Assembly: GCA_964550025.1 (NCBI GenBank)
Contig: CAZJYI010000001.1
Span: 62,001-126,000 of the forward strand
DNA: 64,000 bases
Direction: 5' to 3'
Source: CAZJYI01 sp964550025
GTDB lineage: Bacteria > Verrucomicrobiota > Kiritimatiellia > UBA8416 > CAYOBW01
Under the pieces are notes generated by a model that saw only the letters and a list, made by a program, of their open reading frames with translations, did no database searches and was not told the DNA's origin. Positions within the stretch are counted from its first letter, which is position 1, and each line of letters begins with the position of its first letter. The position numbers and the translations under genes are program-made. Shown here piece after piece: positions 18,038 to 27,640 of this stretch.

Positions 18038-21000
18038 ATGAACGTGTCTTGCTCGGCTATCTCCCTTGTTCGAGGGGCCGTGGGTGTGTGTATGGTGTTG
18101 TCGTTCCTGTCCCTCTCCCACGCTGCGGACCCGGTGGTCTCCAACGTGTGTGCGTCTCAGCGGGAGGGGACGAAGCTGGTGGATATCCGCTATGACGTGA
18201 GCGACGCGGACGGCGACCGGTTGGACGTGACGGTGGCGGTCTCGACCAACGACGGCGCTGCCTTCGACCTTCCGGCCTCGAGTTTCAGCGGCGGTACGCC
18301 CAACGGATACGGCTCGGGCGTCATTCCCGGCCGCAACCGCCATATTGTGTGGAATGCCGGTGCGGACTGGAACGGCCGAATCTCGGACCGCGTGCGCTTC
18401 CGCGTGACCGCCAACGGTCCGCCCGTTGAGTGGAGTAAGACGTCGAACATGAACACGCTCCCCGGTAACGACGGGTGGACCCTCGCGGGCGGGCCCTTTG
18501 CTGCAGAATCAGTTTCCGGAGGTATCCTGCACCTGGTAGACGACAACAACCCGGAAAAGGAGTGCATCCAGTACTGGGACTATCTGCCCAACCATCGTGA
18601 CGGCATCACTATAGAGATGCGGTTGAGAGTAAATTCGAAAGGGTCAGAACCGTGGGGGAACGATCTAACGTATTCAGACTCGCAGAGCTACCGCCAGCTC
18701 AATTTCATGCCTAGCGGGATACGGGAGCACCACGGAAGTCAGACGCTCTGGTCAGGCAGTCTCAGCGATGGCTTTCACAGTGTATGGGTCACGTTTGCCC
18801 GAGACGGCATGACATCGCTTTGGGTTGACGGGGATGACATCGGAGACTTCGCTCTGCCACTTGTAGGCACTGACTACGGATACAGCCTGTGGTGGGGATG
18901 CGGCAACTGGAACGCAACAGGAGATTGGGAGGTCGACTACATCCGGTATACCACCGCAGGGGCGTTTGCCCCCCCGGAGCATTCGGCCGACTCCGCGTCG
19001 ACCGAGGTAGACACGCGAGATCGGGACCGGCCGATGGTTGCCATAGCCTCCCGATTCTGCAATGCGTCGCGCCGGGCGGTATTTCTTGAGAACGTGGCCT
19101 TCGAGGCCGAGTTTACCGTTGAGATCGAGTGGAACGGGAAGACGAAGGACAGAATCATCTTCAGGAAGAACGGCAAGCCGTTCCAGTCGGGTCCCTCGGA
19201 GACGGTCACGATCGATTTCGCGGGCTGGTCGCATGGGGATCGGTTGTCTGTAGTGGCCGTGGCGGATGACGGGACGGAGTCGGCGCCGGTGACGGCGAAC
19301 TTCCTTGTGGCGCCGGTACCCGAGATGATGACGGCGCTGAGCGTCGCGGGACTGGGGTTCGATGTCAAGGCCGAGGGATCGGCGGTCGAGTTCACGCTCA
19401 GGGTACCTCTGAGCGTCGAGTTCTTTGAGAAGGAGACAACGGCGCCCAGCGAGGTAGTGGGCAGCGCGAAGGACGGCAAGACGGACATCTCGACACTCGG
19501 CTTTCGCGTCAAGTCGGGCATCGAGGGGTCCATTCGCTCGGACGGGACATTGACGCTCGATATGCACTACAACGCCAAGCCCTGGAAGGCGTTCGGCGTG
19601 GAGTTCGAACCCTCCATCCATGGGGGCCTGCACGGCTCGTATGCAGGGACGGCTGATTGGTCGGTCGGCGGCCAAGCGGGATTTGACGTCCAGGCGTCCG
19701 CGTCGTCGCCCCCATTCTACATCTGGCACATTCCTCCCATCTACGCACGAATCAAGTTGAGCGGCGGGGTGGGAGTCGAAGGGGACATCGCCTACGAGAG
19801 CGCCAAGACTCCGCCACTGCAATGGGACGTGGTGATCCCGGTGCACTTCATGATCTCTCTCGTCGGCGGACTGGGCGTAGCGGACGTGATCGGCATCGAG
19901 GGCGAGCTGGGCGGCGGGCTCGGACTCGAAGCTGCGCTTCCCCACGATCCCGTGCTGCGGAAACTGGACTTGATCTGGAAGCTGACGCTCCGCGGGTACG
20001 TATCTGTTCTCGAGTGGGAGATCTGCTCCATCGATGGGGAATACGACCTTCTGAACAAGTCTCGTCGGCATGCGCTCGGTTTGCGTGGCGAAACAACAGC
20101 CCTGGCACTGGACGCCGCACTGAAGCGGCCGCGGATGGCGCCGTTCACGCTCAGTGCACGGGACTACCTCGCGAAACGCGACAGCCGTTCAAGGCATAGC
20201 GTCCGTCCCGCGGGCGCACCGGCCGCCACGCTGGTTGAAGCCTCCGTCTTCCCTCGCCCCAGGCCCTGTCTCGCCTGGGCAGACCGCAAGCTGAAGTGGA
20301 CCCGTCTGCGGGACGCGGTGGGCCGCGCGTCGGCTGATCGCCTCGCGCTGGTGGCGCAGACCCGCTCCGGCGGGTCGTGGAGCGCGCCCGTGCCGATATG
20401 GGATGACGGAACACTGGACGGTTCGCCGGACATGGCCGCGGACGGGACGCGACTGGTCGCCGCATGGCAAAACGCGAACACGCTCTTCGGGGAGTCGGTG
20501 ACAAACCTGTCCGAGGTGCTACCGTTTCTCGAGATTGCGGCGGGGGTGTTCGACGGGACCAATTGGACAGCGGCCAACCTGACCACAAACGGCGCGCTCG
20601 ACTTGGCGCCGTGCGTCGCGGCCACCGACGGCCGCGCCCTTGTCGCGTGGACGCACAACGCGTCCAACAGCCTCTCGGGGGCGAGCGACCTGCCCAACGA
20701 CCTGATGTGCTCCGCACACGATGGGGGTGTCTGGTCGCCACCGGCCGCCATTGCCACCAACGTCGGCATGATCCTGTGGCGCGACCTCGCTTTTGACGGC
20801 TCGAACGGGGTCTTCGTCTGTTGCCGCGATATGGACGACGACTCGGCGACTGTGACCAACCAGGAGATCTTCGCCGCTACGTTTGACGGCGGCACTTGGT
20901 CCACGCTGACACGGCGAACGGACAACGCAGTCCAGGACACCAACCCGCGCGTCGCTTATGATGGGCACGGCAAGTTGATCGTTACCTGGTTCCGTAACGG

Positions 21001-22513
21001 GCAACTGATGACAGACGACGACCTCGACTTCGCCGACGCGGTCGCGGCGGGCGACATGGTCGACACCAGCGAAGCCACGGACTACCGGCTCGTTGCCGGG
21101 CCGGAGGGGCAGGTCTCGGTCCTGTGGGAGCAGCTCGACGGTAACCAGGAGAGCAACCCGCACATGCTCTCCTTCGATCCACTGCTTCGGACGTGGTCCG
21201 CTCCCGTGGCGTTGCTGAACGACACCAATCGCCTTGAGGGGGCGTTCTCGGGCTGTTTCAGTCCCAGCGGAACGCTGTGCCTGGCCTACACCAGCGCGGA
21301 AATCACCATGGACACCAACGACGTGCCCAGGTTGGGGCAGGTCGATCTGCACGTGCTGGAACAGCCACTGAACGTCGACCTCGCAGTTGGCGACGACGGA
21401 ATCGCACTGTCGGACCTGACCCCAGCGCCCGGCGAGACGGTGACCGTCTCTTTCGTGGCGTACAACCTCGGTCCCGTTTCGGTCGGGAACGCGGCTTGGG
21501 CACTGTACGCGGGTGCCCCTGGAGCGGGGGGAACGGCGGTGGCATCGAACACGATCCCCCTCCTGGAAGGTGGTGGTTCGACCAACATCGCATGTGCGTG
21601 GCAAGCCCCGGAGAGCACGACTCCGGTGGAGCTTGTCGTAGTCCTCGATCCGGCACTCGTCGTTTCCAACGAAGCCAACCGCGCCAACAACTCCTCGCGG
21701 CGCTTCGCGATGGAAGCCGACGTCGCCGCGAGCGATTTCGTCGCGGTGCGAACGGCAGAGGACAAGTGGGTGCTCAGTGTACGGGCTGAAAACACCGGAA
21801 GCCTTCCTCTCACCAACGCGCTTGCCGTCGCGTTTCGGCGCGGCGGCATGCAGGGCCCGGTGTTGGGGCAAACTGACGTGCACCCGAAGAAGCCCGGCTC
21901 GGCCTATGACGCCGCCATCGAGTGGGATACGGCCGGAGTGACGTTCACGTCGGCATTCGAGCGAATCTATGCGGTCGTTGACGCCGGCAACGCGGTGAAC
22001 GAGGCAGACGAGAACGACAACGCGGAACTGACGGTGATCATGACGACCCTTGACAGCGATTCCGACGGACTGCTCGACGGCGACGAGCTGGCCTGCGGAT
22101 CGCGGACCGACGTACCTGATACCGACGGCGACGGCCTAGACGACGGCGATGAAGTGCACGTGCACGGTACCTCGCCCACGGCTGCCGACACCGACGGCGA
22201 TGGGGCAGACGATGGTCACGAACTCGCCGCGGGCACCGATCCGCACAGCGCGACGGATGTCTTCCGGATCGTCTCGGCCGAAGGTGTCACGAACTACCAG
22301 ATGTGCGTCCGCTGGAACGCAAAGTCCGGGGCGACCTACCGCGTGGAAATCACGGAAGGTCTGCAGGGCGGAGGCTGGGCCAACGCACCAAACGGAGTCG
22401 GACCGGAGGAGCGCTGCGAACAGACGGCCGTATCCAACGGAGTTCTGCGCTACCGCGACACGACTGCCGTCCCGCCCACGAACCGGTTCTACCGTGTTCG
22501 GCTGCTGCCGTGA
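18038..22513 (+). CDS. Secreted CARDB / thrombospondin type-3 repeat protein
   Basis: The frame opens at 17987, but ATG 18038 is preceded by AGGAG (18024-18028) and begins a signal peptide ending SLSHA before ADP. The mature protein is about 1460 residues. The first domain (about 18137-18410) has DIRYDVSDADGD and HIVWNAGADWNG, a module often seen ahead of SUMF1-type domains in this superphylum. A concanavalin-like domain follows (18425-18970), with lower GC and irregular codon use over part of it. A middle region of about 300 residues (19320-20050) has no family I recognise. A beta-propeller-like region follows (about 20250-21350), then two CARDB-type Ig domains (21362-22050) with NLGPVSVGN and ENTGSLPLTN. 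Near the end are thrombospondin-3 calcium repeats (22051-22250: DSDSDGLLDGDE, DTDGDGLDDGDE, DTDGDGADDGHE) and a C-terminal beta domain. Function is unknown; a cell-surface or secreted location is likely. Confidence 0.85.
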   Translation: MNVSCSAISLVRGAVGVCMVLSFLSLSHAADPVVSNVCASQREGTKLVDIRYDVSDADGDRLDVTVAVSTNDGAAFDLPASSFSGGTPNGYGSGVIPGRNRHIVWNAGADWNGRISDRVRFRVTANGPPVEWSKTSNMNTLPGNDGWTLAGGPFAAESVSGGILHLVDDNNPEKECIQYWDYLPNHRDGITIEMRLRVNSKGSEPWGNDLTYSDSQSYRQLNFMPSGIREHHGSQTLWSGSLSDGFHSVWVTFARDGMTSLWVDGDDIGDFALPLVGTDYGYSLWWGCGNWNATGDWEVDYIRYTTAGAFAPPEHSADSASTEVDTRDRDRPMVAIASRFCNASRRAVFLENVAFEAEFTVEIEWNGKTKDRIIFRKNGKPFQSGPSETVTIDFAGWSHGDRLSVVAVADDGTESAPVTANFLVAPVPEMMTALSVAGLGFDVKAEGSAVEFTLRVPLSVEFFEKETTAPSEVVGSAKDGKTDISTLGFRVKSGIEGSIRSDGTLTLDMHYNAKPWKAFGVEFEPSIHGGLHGSYAGTADWSVGGQAGFDVQASASSPPFYIWHIPPIYARIKLSGGVGVEGDIAYESAKTPPLQWDVVIPVHFMISLVGGLGVADVIGIEGELGGGLGLEAALPHDPVLRKLDLIWKLTLRGYVSVLEWEICSIDGEYDLLNKSRRHALGLRGETTALALDAALKRPRMAPFTLSARDYLAKRDSRSRHSVRPAGAPAATLVEASVFPRPRPCLAWADRKLKWTRLRDAVGRASADRLALVAQTRSGGSWSAPVPIWDDGTLDGSPDMAADGTRLVAAWQNANTLFGESVTNLSEVLPFLEIAAGVFDGTNWTAANLTTNGALDLAPCVAATDGRALVAWTHNASNSLSGASDLPNDLMCSAHDGGVWSPPAAIATNVGMILWRDLAFDGSNGVFVCCRDMDDDSATVTNQEIFAATFDGGTWSTLTRRTDNAVQDTNPRVAYDGHGKLIVTWFRNGQLMTDDDLDFADAVAAGDMVDTSEATDYRLVAGPEGQVSVLWEQLDGNQESNPHMLSFDPLLRTWSAPVALLNDTNRLEGAFSGCFSPSGTLCLAYTSAEITMDTNDVPRLGQVDLHVLEQPLNVDLAVGDDGIALSDLTPAPGETVTVSFVAYNLGPVSVGNAAWALYAGAPGAGGTAVASNTIPLLEGGGSTNIACAWQAPESTTPVELVVVLDPALVVSNEANRANNSSRRFAMEADVAASDFVAVRTAEDKWVLSVRAENTGSLPLTNALAVAFRRGGMQGPVLGQTDVHPKKPGSAYDAAIEWDTAGVTFTSAFERIYAVVDAGNAVNEADENDNAELTVIMTTLDSDSDGLLDGDELACGSRTDVPDTDGDGLDDGDEVHVHGTSPTAADTDGDGADDGHELAAGTDPHSATDVFRIVSAEGVTNYQMCVRWNAKSGATYRVEITEGLQGGGWANAPNGVGPEERCEQTAVSNGVLRYRDTTAVPPTNRFYRVRLLP

Positions 22514-22525
22514 CCTGCCGGTCCG

Positions 22526-23482
22526 CTACGCCATCCACGCTCTCTCGCGCTTCACACCACGGGCGAGGATGCCCTTGGCGACCTTGACGTCATCCTTGAT
22601 CTCGAAGTCGAACATGCCCGCAAGCAGGAAGTCCGCTCCGCCTTGCAGAGCGTACTTGAAGGCACTGGTGGGGCTGATAGCGCCGGCCGCCATTATCTTG
22701 AAAGCAATCCAGGGCTTTTTGACGTTTTTCATGAACGCAATGGTCTCGTCGGGGTTGCTGCACCAGTAGCCCGGAATTTCGTTGATTGGTTTCGTGATCT
22801 CTTCAGGCTTCGGTCCGGTCGGGTACTTGTGGTGGTGCAGCGTCTTGATGTAGAAGTCCGCCGGGATGCCGGCCTTTTCACATTCCTTTATCACGTTGAG
22901 ATCGTGCGCACCAACGCCGGAAGGAACGCCGCGTTTCTTCGCAAGCTCGACAGCCTTGCCGATGAGGTCGATCCGTTTCTGCCTTGCGAGTTGATCGCCG
23001 CGAACCCCCCACAGGTAGATCGCATCCGTACCGTTGTCCACGAGCTCGTTCACCTGTTTCGCGTAGCCGGCCATGTCATCGGTGATTTTCGCGGTGGGAC
23101 AAACGATCCACTGCATCTTCCCGCCGCGTTCGCGGTGCTTGCGGAGCGTGGCCAACGCCGCCGGTACGACGTGAATACTCAGCGTGTTGATGCCGTTCTC
23201 CTCGGCGACGGCGAGTGTTTCGAGGATCTTCTCCGGGGTGTTGTACTTGGCCGTGAGGTTGTAGACGTAACGCAGGTCGCGGCTGTGCGTGTAGTGCGTA
23301 AGAAGGTTGCCACCCAGCAACACACGGCTGACCTCGAGATCGCCGATCTTGCCTCTCGGCAGGGCGTCCCCGGGTTTCGGTGCGGGCGTTTTCCCCGACG
23401 CGGCTTGCGCGGCCAACGAAACCCCGGCAGATGTCAGCACCGAGCGTTTGATGAAAGAGCGTCGATTCGTTCCCTCTGCCAT
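22526..23482 (-). CDS. Tat-exported TIM-barrel protein, aldo/keto reductase-like
   Basis: ATG 23482 was chosen because TGGAGGACGACC precedes it and the product starts with a twin-arginine signal (NRRSFIKRSVLTSAGVSLAA). The mature protein, about 290 residues, starts ALPRGKIGDLEVSRVLLGGN, which matches the first strand of aldo/keto reductase-type barrels. It also has alternating beta-alpha segments such as NTLSIHVVP, AIYLWGVRGDQ, GVPSGVGAHD, DFYIKTLHHH, and KPWIAFKIMAAGAI near the end. The canonical aldo/keto reductase Asp-Tyr-Lys-His tetrad is not clear, so catalysis is uncertain. The gene converges with the CARDB protein gene, 12 bases away. Tat export suggests folding, possibly with a bound cofactor, before transport. 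Confidence 0.75.
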   Translation of the reverse strand: MAEGTNRRSFIKRSVLTSAGVSLAAQAASGKTPAPKPGDALPRGKIGDLEVSRVLLGGNLLTHYTHSRDLRYVYNLTAKYNTPEKILETLAVAEENGINTLSIHVVPAALATLRKHRERGGKMQWIVCPTAKITDDMAGYAKQVNELVDNGTDAIYLWGVRGDQLARQKRIDLIGKAVELAKKRGVPSGVGAHDLNVIKECEKAGIPADFYIKTLHHHKYPTGPKPEEITKPINEIPGYWCSNPDETIAFMKNVKKPWIAFKIMAAGAISPTSAFKYALQGGADFLLAGMFDFEIKDDVKVAKGILARGVKRERAWMA

Positions 23483-23788
23483 GGTCGTCCTCCAGTCTCT
23501 GTGATCATTCCTGCCGCCGTGCCCCTCACCAACTCTGTCGCCGAGGACGGCGGTTCCAAGGTACAAAGACGATTATGACCCGGGAAAACCGCACAGTCCA
23601 CACTGAATCCTGCCCAGCACTCGTACGGCCCACGGCGCTGTGACAAGCCGCTTGCGGTCTCGCCGGCGATGCCATACCATCTGCCTCGAAGGGGCACTGT
23701 CACGAGAGAGCCCCGCGCAAGACCCAAGACCGAAACACGATACACGTGCGATAACCACGCCCGTCTGCCCAGTGAAAGGACGCCGAGC
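23483..23788. other. Divergent intergenic region between the two Tat-protein genes
   Basis: These 306 bases separate two divergently transcribed Tat-signal genes and must contain both promoters. I see the two Shine-Dalgarno-like sites (GGAGG near 23489 on the minus strand and AAAGGA at 23775-23780 on the plus strand) but no convincing sigma-70 boxes, riboswitch or terminator hairpin. The open frames across it look like noise. Confidence 0.5.
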
Positions 23789-25099
23789 ATGCAGCAACAG
23801 GGAGTAACGCGTCGGAGGTTCATCGGGCGAACAGCGGCTGCCGCGGGGAGCACGCTGGCACTTCCGCATTTCATGCCCGCCACCGCGCCGGGAGCCGAGG
23901 GGAGCACTGCGCCCAACGACCGGATTGGGATGGCGTTCATCGGTGTGGGCGGCATGGGAACCGGCAACCTGAGGGCGTTTCTTGGCGACAAGCGTGTCCA
24001 GGCGGTTGCCGTGTGCGACGTCGACGAGAACCACCGCAACCGGGCGCTGGGGATCGCCGGTCTCAAGGCGGACGCGGGCTATGGGGACTATCGCGAGGTG
24101 CTGGCCCGAGACGACGTCGACACCGTGATGATCGCCACCCCGGACCATTGGCACGCGTTGATCACGGTCGCGGCCTGCCGGGCAGGCAAGGATATCTACT
24201 GCGAGAAGCCGCTGACCGCGAGCATTCGCGAAGGCCGTATTGTCAGCGATGTGGTCCGCAAAGAGAAGCGCGTGTTGCAGTGCGGCACGTGGCGCCGGTC
24301 GATGGCACGTGTCCGCACCGCCTGCGAGCTCGTGCGCAACGGGTACATCGGCGAACTGCAGTCGATCGAAGTCGGCGTGCCCGGCCACTTCCAGATCCGC
24401 GGAGGGTACACGGGGTTGGAGCAGCCGGTTCCCGTGCCGAAGCACTTCGACTACGAGATGTGGCAGGGGCCGGCGCCCGCGGCTCCCTACACGCCCGCGC
24501 GGTGCCATTTCAACTTCCGATGGATTGCCGACTACGCGCCCGGCTACATCACCGATTGGGGCGCCCACTTCATCGATGTCGCCCAGTGGGGAAACGAGAC
24601 GGACGACACCGCCCCCGTGTCCGCCCGGGCCACGGACATACGGTTCCGCGACAAGGGAATCTACGACGCGCCTGAGGGGTTCAACATCGAGTACCGCTAC
24701 GCCAGCGGGGTTCGGATGACCATGCTGTCAACCGGGGACGGCCGCAAGCACGGGACGCGCTTTGTCGGGTCCGAAGGCTGGATCTTCTCCGAAGGCAACC
24801 GCATGGAGGCCCGGCCCGTAAGCCTGCTGCGAGAGAAGCTGAAGGATGGCGAGAAGGGATTGTATGTCTCGGGCAACCACCAGCGCAACTTCATCGACTG
24901 TGTGCTCTCCCGGGAGGAGACCGCCGTTACGGCCGACACAGCGCACCGCACGGCAACCTGTTGCCATCTCGGCACGGTGGCAGTCCTCGCCAGGCGTGAA
25001 GTGACGTTCGACCCAGAAGCGGAGACCTTCCCCGGCGATGACGAGGCGGCCCGCCTGGCCACGCGCCCGATGCGCGCACCATGGACCCTGGAGGCGTGA
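23789..25099 (+). CDS. Gfo/Idh/MocA family oxidoreductase, Tat-exported
   Basis: ATG 23789 follows AAAGGA with 8-base spacing and starts a Tat signal (TRRRFIGRTAAAAGSTLALP), giving 436 residues. The Rossmann domain has GMAFIGVGGMGTGNLRAF for NAD(P) binding and AVCDVDENHRNRAL. The family's EKP motif appears in DIYCEKPLT, preceded by MIATPDHWHA. The C-terminal dimerisation/substrate domain includes WGAHFIDVAQW, the pattern often seen in secreted sugar dehydrogenases of this family in Planctomycetes and Verrucomicrobia. The likely role is NAD(P)-dependent oxidation, reduction or isomerisation of a sugar derivative outside the cytoplasm, with the cofactor carried through Tat. Substrate is unknown. 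It ends 187 bases before the hydrolase-like gene, with a hairpin repeat between. Confidence 0.9.
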   Translation: MQQQGVTRRRFIGRTAAAAGSTLALPHFMPATAPGAEGSTAPNDRIGMAFIGVGGMGTGNLRAFLGDKRVQAVAVCDVDENHRNRALGIAGLKADAGYGDYREVLARDDVDTVMIATPDHWHALITVAACRAGKDIYCEKPLTASIREGRIVSDVVRKEKRVLQCGTWRRSMARVRTACELVRNGYIGELQSIEVGVPGHFQIRGGYTGLEQPVPVPKHFDYEMWQGPAPAAPYTPARCHFNFRWIADYAPGYITDWGAHFIDVAQWGNETDDTAPVSARATDIRFRDKGIYDAPEGFNIEYRYASGVRMTMLSTGDGRKHGTRFVGSEGWIFSEGNRMEARPVSLLREKLKDGEKGLYVSGNHQRNFIDCVLSREETAVTADTAHRTATCCHLGTVAVLARREVTFDPEAETFPGDDEAARLATRPMRAPWTLEA

Positions 25100-25152
25100 T
25101 TCCGCCGGGGAGAGCACGGCGCAGCGTAGCCGCAACCCAACGGGAGTATTGG

Positions 25153-25212
25153 ACAGGATCAACAGGATCTACAGGATAGCCTTTTCCATCCCGTAGATCC
25201 TGTGAATCATGT
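25153..25212. repeat. ACAGGAT-type intergenic inverted repeat
   Basis: ACAGGATCAACAGGATCTAC (25153-25172) is matched by an inverted near-copy, GTAGATCCTGTGAATCATGT (25193-25212), around a 20-base loop; three or so positions differ. The left arm is itself a tandem ACAGGATCA/ACAGGATCT unit. It may act as a terminator after the Gfo/Idh/MocA gene. This repeat type occurs widely in intergenic DNA of environmental bacteria. Confidence 0.55.
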
Positions 25213-25286
25213 CAGGAAGACAGGAAGATGGCGGGTTGTAGTACGTAGCATGCACCAGACGCAAAAGGTAAGGCGGTGAGATCGCG

Positions 25287-27482
25287 ATGCCCGAGCCGAC
25301 CGACCCCATTCTCATCATCATGTTGCTGTCGCTCGTCGCAGGCACAATCCGGGCAGTTCCACGGCAATTGACCTTCAGTTGTGATGAAGCAAACGACCTC
25401 TACGGAGTGGTGAAGCGAGTCATGCCGGAGATCGCCCGCCGCGACACGCCTGTTGAGGCCGTCGAGGCGGCCCCAGGGAACACAGGGGTGTTGATCCTGG
25501 CCGATGGCTATCCCGGCACGCGGACCGCTATCTCCGCGGATGTGCTGCAGAAGGCACGCGCCAAAGAGCTGCGCATGTATGTCGAGTTTCCTGGCTCAAT
25601 CCCGGGAGTCGAGATCGGCCCTGTTCGTCACGATGGCCGCGAAAGGGCAATCGTTGTCTCGGACATGTTCGCGGACGAGGGTCTCGAGCCGCTGCGGCTG
25701 ATGCAGGTCAACGGCATGCACTACGTCACGGCAAAGGCGAAGAAGGTGCATCTCACGGCCGGACGTGTTGCCGGATTCGATACGGCCGTTTACGGCTTGC
25801 CACGGACAACGTTCCCGGTCCTGTTCTCACTCGACGAACGCACTCTCGTCGGCACAACAGGCCTGAGTCATTTCATCCGGGCCCGATTTGCTCCCCAGGA
25901 CGCTCTCGGCGCACTCTGGCAAACTATCGTCGAAAGGTTGGCCGGCGACAAACTGCCCCCGTTGCGATGGGAGCCGGTGGTGGGGACCACGTACACCAGG
26001 GACGAACGCGTTCCCGCGGACAGCCAGCGGCAGGCGATCCTGCGGGGTGCCCAATGGTACGACAAATCGAAGATGATCACAGGCCCCGCGGAAAAACCCG
26101 ATGGCAGCGGCGGGATCAGGGAAGCCATTCTCTCCCGGTTCAATCCGGACGGAACGCAGGTTCTCGGGGAGGCGATTCGCGGGGACTGCACGACTGAATC
26201 GGCCATGGCGCTGGCCTTTGCGTCGAGAATCGGAGGAGGTCGCCGCTACGCGGACATCGCGGTACGAGCCCTCGACTACTACCTGCTGGAGTCCGACGCC
26301 CGCAAGAAGGAACGGGGTGATCCGGACAATGGAAACTACGGCCTCATCGCCTGGGGTATCAGTTCTCCCGCCTGGTACAAAGCGAACTATGGTGACGACA
26401 ACGCCCGAGTCATGCTGGCGACACTCGCCGCCGGCGCCTTGCTCGGGACGGACCGCTGGGACGAGGCGGTGATGATGTGCCTGCTGGCGAACCTCCGGAC
26501 ATGCGGGCGAAAGGGATTCCGCACCAGCCGCATCGATGTCGGGCCGCTGAGCGCGCGTGGCTGGCAGCACTACTTCAAGGGCAGTCCGGTCAACTACGCG
26601 CCGCACTTCGAGTCGTGGCTGTGGGCCTGCTACCTGTGGGCCTACAAACAGACCGGGGACACCCTGTTCCTCGAACGCGCCAGGACCGCGCTGGACATGA
26701 CCATGGCCCGGCACACCGACGGCTGGCGGTGGACCAATGGCCTTGCGCAGGAGAAGGCGCGCATCATCCTGCCGCTGGCTTGGCTCGTGCGCGCGGACGA
26801 CACGCCGAAACACCGCGCCTGGCTGCGACAGGCTGTACAAGGTCTGCTGGCACTCCAGGACGAGAGCGGAGCCATTCGCGAAGAGCTGGGACTGCCGGGA
26901 CGTGGCAGGTACCCGCCGCCGGGCTCGAATGAGGCCTACGGCAGCAACGAGGCGTCGCTCATCGCCAGAAACGGCGATCCGGTCTGCGACCTGCTCTACA
27001 CCGTCAACTTCGCCTTTCTTGCCCTGCACGAGGCCGCCGCCGCGACAGGCGACGCCGACATCGTGGCGGCTGAGAACAGGCTGGCGGAGTTCCTCTGCCG
27101 CATCCAGGTCTGCAGTCCCCGACTCCCCCAGGTCGATGGCGGTTGGTTCCGGGCCTTCGACTTCAAGCGCTGGGAGCCCTGGGCCTCGAATGCCGACCAC
27201 GGCTGGGGCGCGTGGGCCATCGAGTCGGGCTGGACGCAGGGCTGGATCGTGTCGGTTCTGGCGATGCGTGAGATGGGGACTTCGCTCTGGGATCTCACGA
27301 AGAACAGCAGGATCGAAAGGCACCACGAGCGCCTGCGCGAACAGATGCTTCCGGCCGATGCGCTCGAGGAAGACAAACTCGAACCGATCAGGCATGCGGC
27401 CGTCGGAAAGAAGGTGAAGTCACGATCCCGTCCGGTCACACGGCCGCGGGACGGAATGCGTGGCTCTTCCTGGGCGAGGTGA
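25287..27482 (+). CDS. Exported six-hairpin (alpha/alpha-barrel) glycosidase-like protein
   Basis: The product is 731 residues. The N-terminus has a hydrophobic stretch (ILIIMLLSLVAGTIRAV) that may be a signal peptide or anchor with a weak positive end. Residues about 30-240 form a beta-rich domain. From about residue 250 the sequence has the alternating aromatic-rich helices of an (alpha/alpha)6 barrel: DCTTESAMALAFASRIGG, YFKGSPVNYAPHFESWLWAC, TDGWRWTNGLAQEKARIILP, DPVCDLLYTVNFAFLALHEA and NADHGWGAWAIESGWTQGW. This fold fits glycoside hydrolases or lyases of the six-hairpin superfamily, but I cannot assign a GH family or catalytic acid. The preceding sugar-type oxidoreductase suggests a shared carbohydrate pathway. 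It converges with the next minus-strand gene. Confidence 0.75.
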   Translation: MPEPTDPILIIMLLSLVAGTIRAVPRQLTFSCDEANDLYGVVKRVMPEIARRDTPVEAVEAAPGNTGVLILADGYPGTRTAISADVLQKARAKELRMYVEFPGSIPGVEIGPVRHDGRERAIVVSDMFADEGLEPLRLMQVNGMHYVTAKAKKVHLTAGRVAGFDTAVYGLPRTTFPVLFSLDERTLVGTTGLSHFIRARFAPQDALGALWQTIVERLAGDKLPPLRWEPVVGTTYTRDERVPADSQRQAILRGAQWYDKSKMITGPAEKPDGSGGIREAILSRFNPDGTQVLGEAIRGDCTTESAMALAFASRIGGGRRYADIAVRALDYYLLESDARKKERGDPDNGNYGLIAWGISSPAWYKANYGDDNARVMLATLAAGALLGTDRWDEAVMMCLLANLRTCGRKGFRTSRIDVGPLSARGWQHYFKGSPVNYAPHFESWLWACYLWAYKQTGDTLFLERARTALDMTMARHTDGWRWTNGLAQEKARIILPLAWLVRADDTPKHRAWLRQAVQGLLALQDESGAIREELGLPGRGRYPPPGSNEAYGSNEASLIARNGDPVCDLLYTVNFAFLALHEAAAATGDADIVAAENRLAEFLCRIQVCSPRLPQVDGGWFRAFDFKRWEPWASNADHGWGAWAIESGWTQGWIVSVLAMREMGTSLWDLTKNSRIERHHERLREQMLPADALEEDKLEPIRHAAVGKKVKSRSRPVTRPRDGMRGSSWAR

Positions 27483-27508
27483 TCGTGAATCCCGACAGGG
27501 AGTCTGCG

Positions 27509-27640
27509 TCACTCGACTAGGAGGATGTCCCTGCGCCCCTCGATCACACCGGCAAGCGGTCCCGTATCCTGGGTGATGACGATGGTGTAGCGGCCTGCGT
27601 CAACCTGGTGGGTTTTCCACGAAAACCCGCGGACGCCCGC
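27509..27640 (-). pseudogene. In-frame 3' continuation of the upstream gene, cut off by a TGA
   Basis: Directly after the TGA at 27643-27641 the same frame stays open for 43 codons, ending at TGA 27511-27509. It reads AGVRGFSWKT, then AGRYTIVITQDTGPLAGVIE, then GRRDILLVE. This looks like the final strands of a beta-sandwich. Its terminal residues match the end of the neighbouring decayed copy (GRKDILLVE before a TAG, 29521-29560), which proves the ancestral gene extended this far. The TGA is therefore a nonsense mutation, a recoding event or a sequence error. Confidence 0.65.

Noticed and set aside
20519..21883. 454-residue minus-strand frame opposite the CARDB protein gene
   Set aside because: Antisense shadow of a recognised coding region; no domain and no ribosome-binding site.
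25827..27395. 522-residue minus-strand frame opposite the six-hairpin-like gene
   Set aside because: The plus strand shows a coherent helical-barrel protein; the minus frame has no domain.
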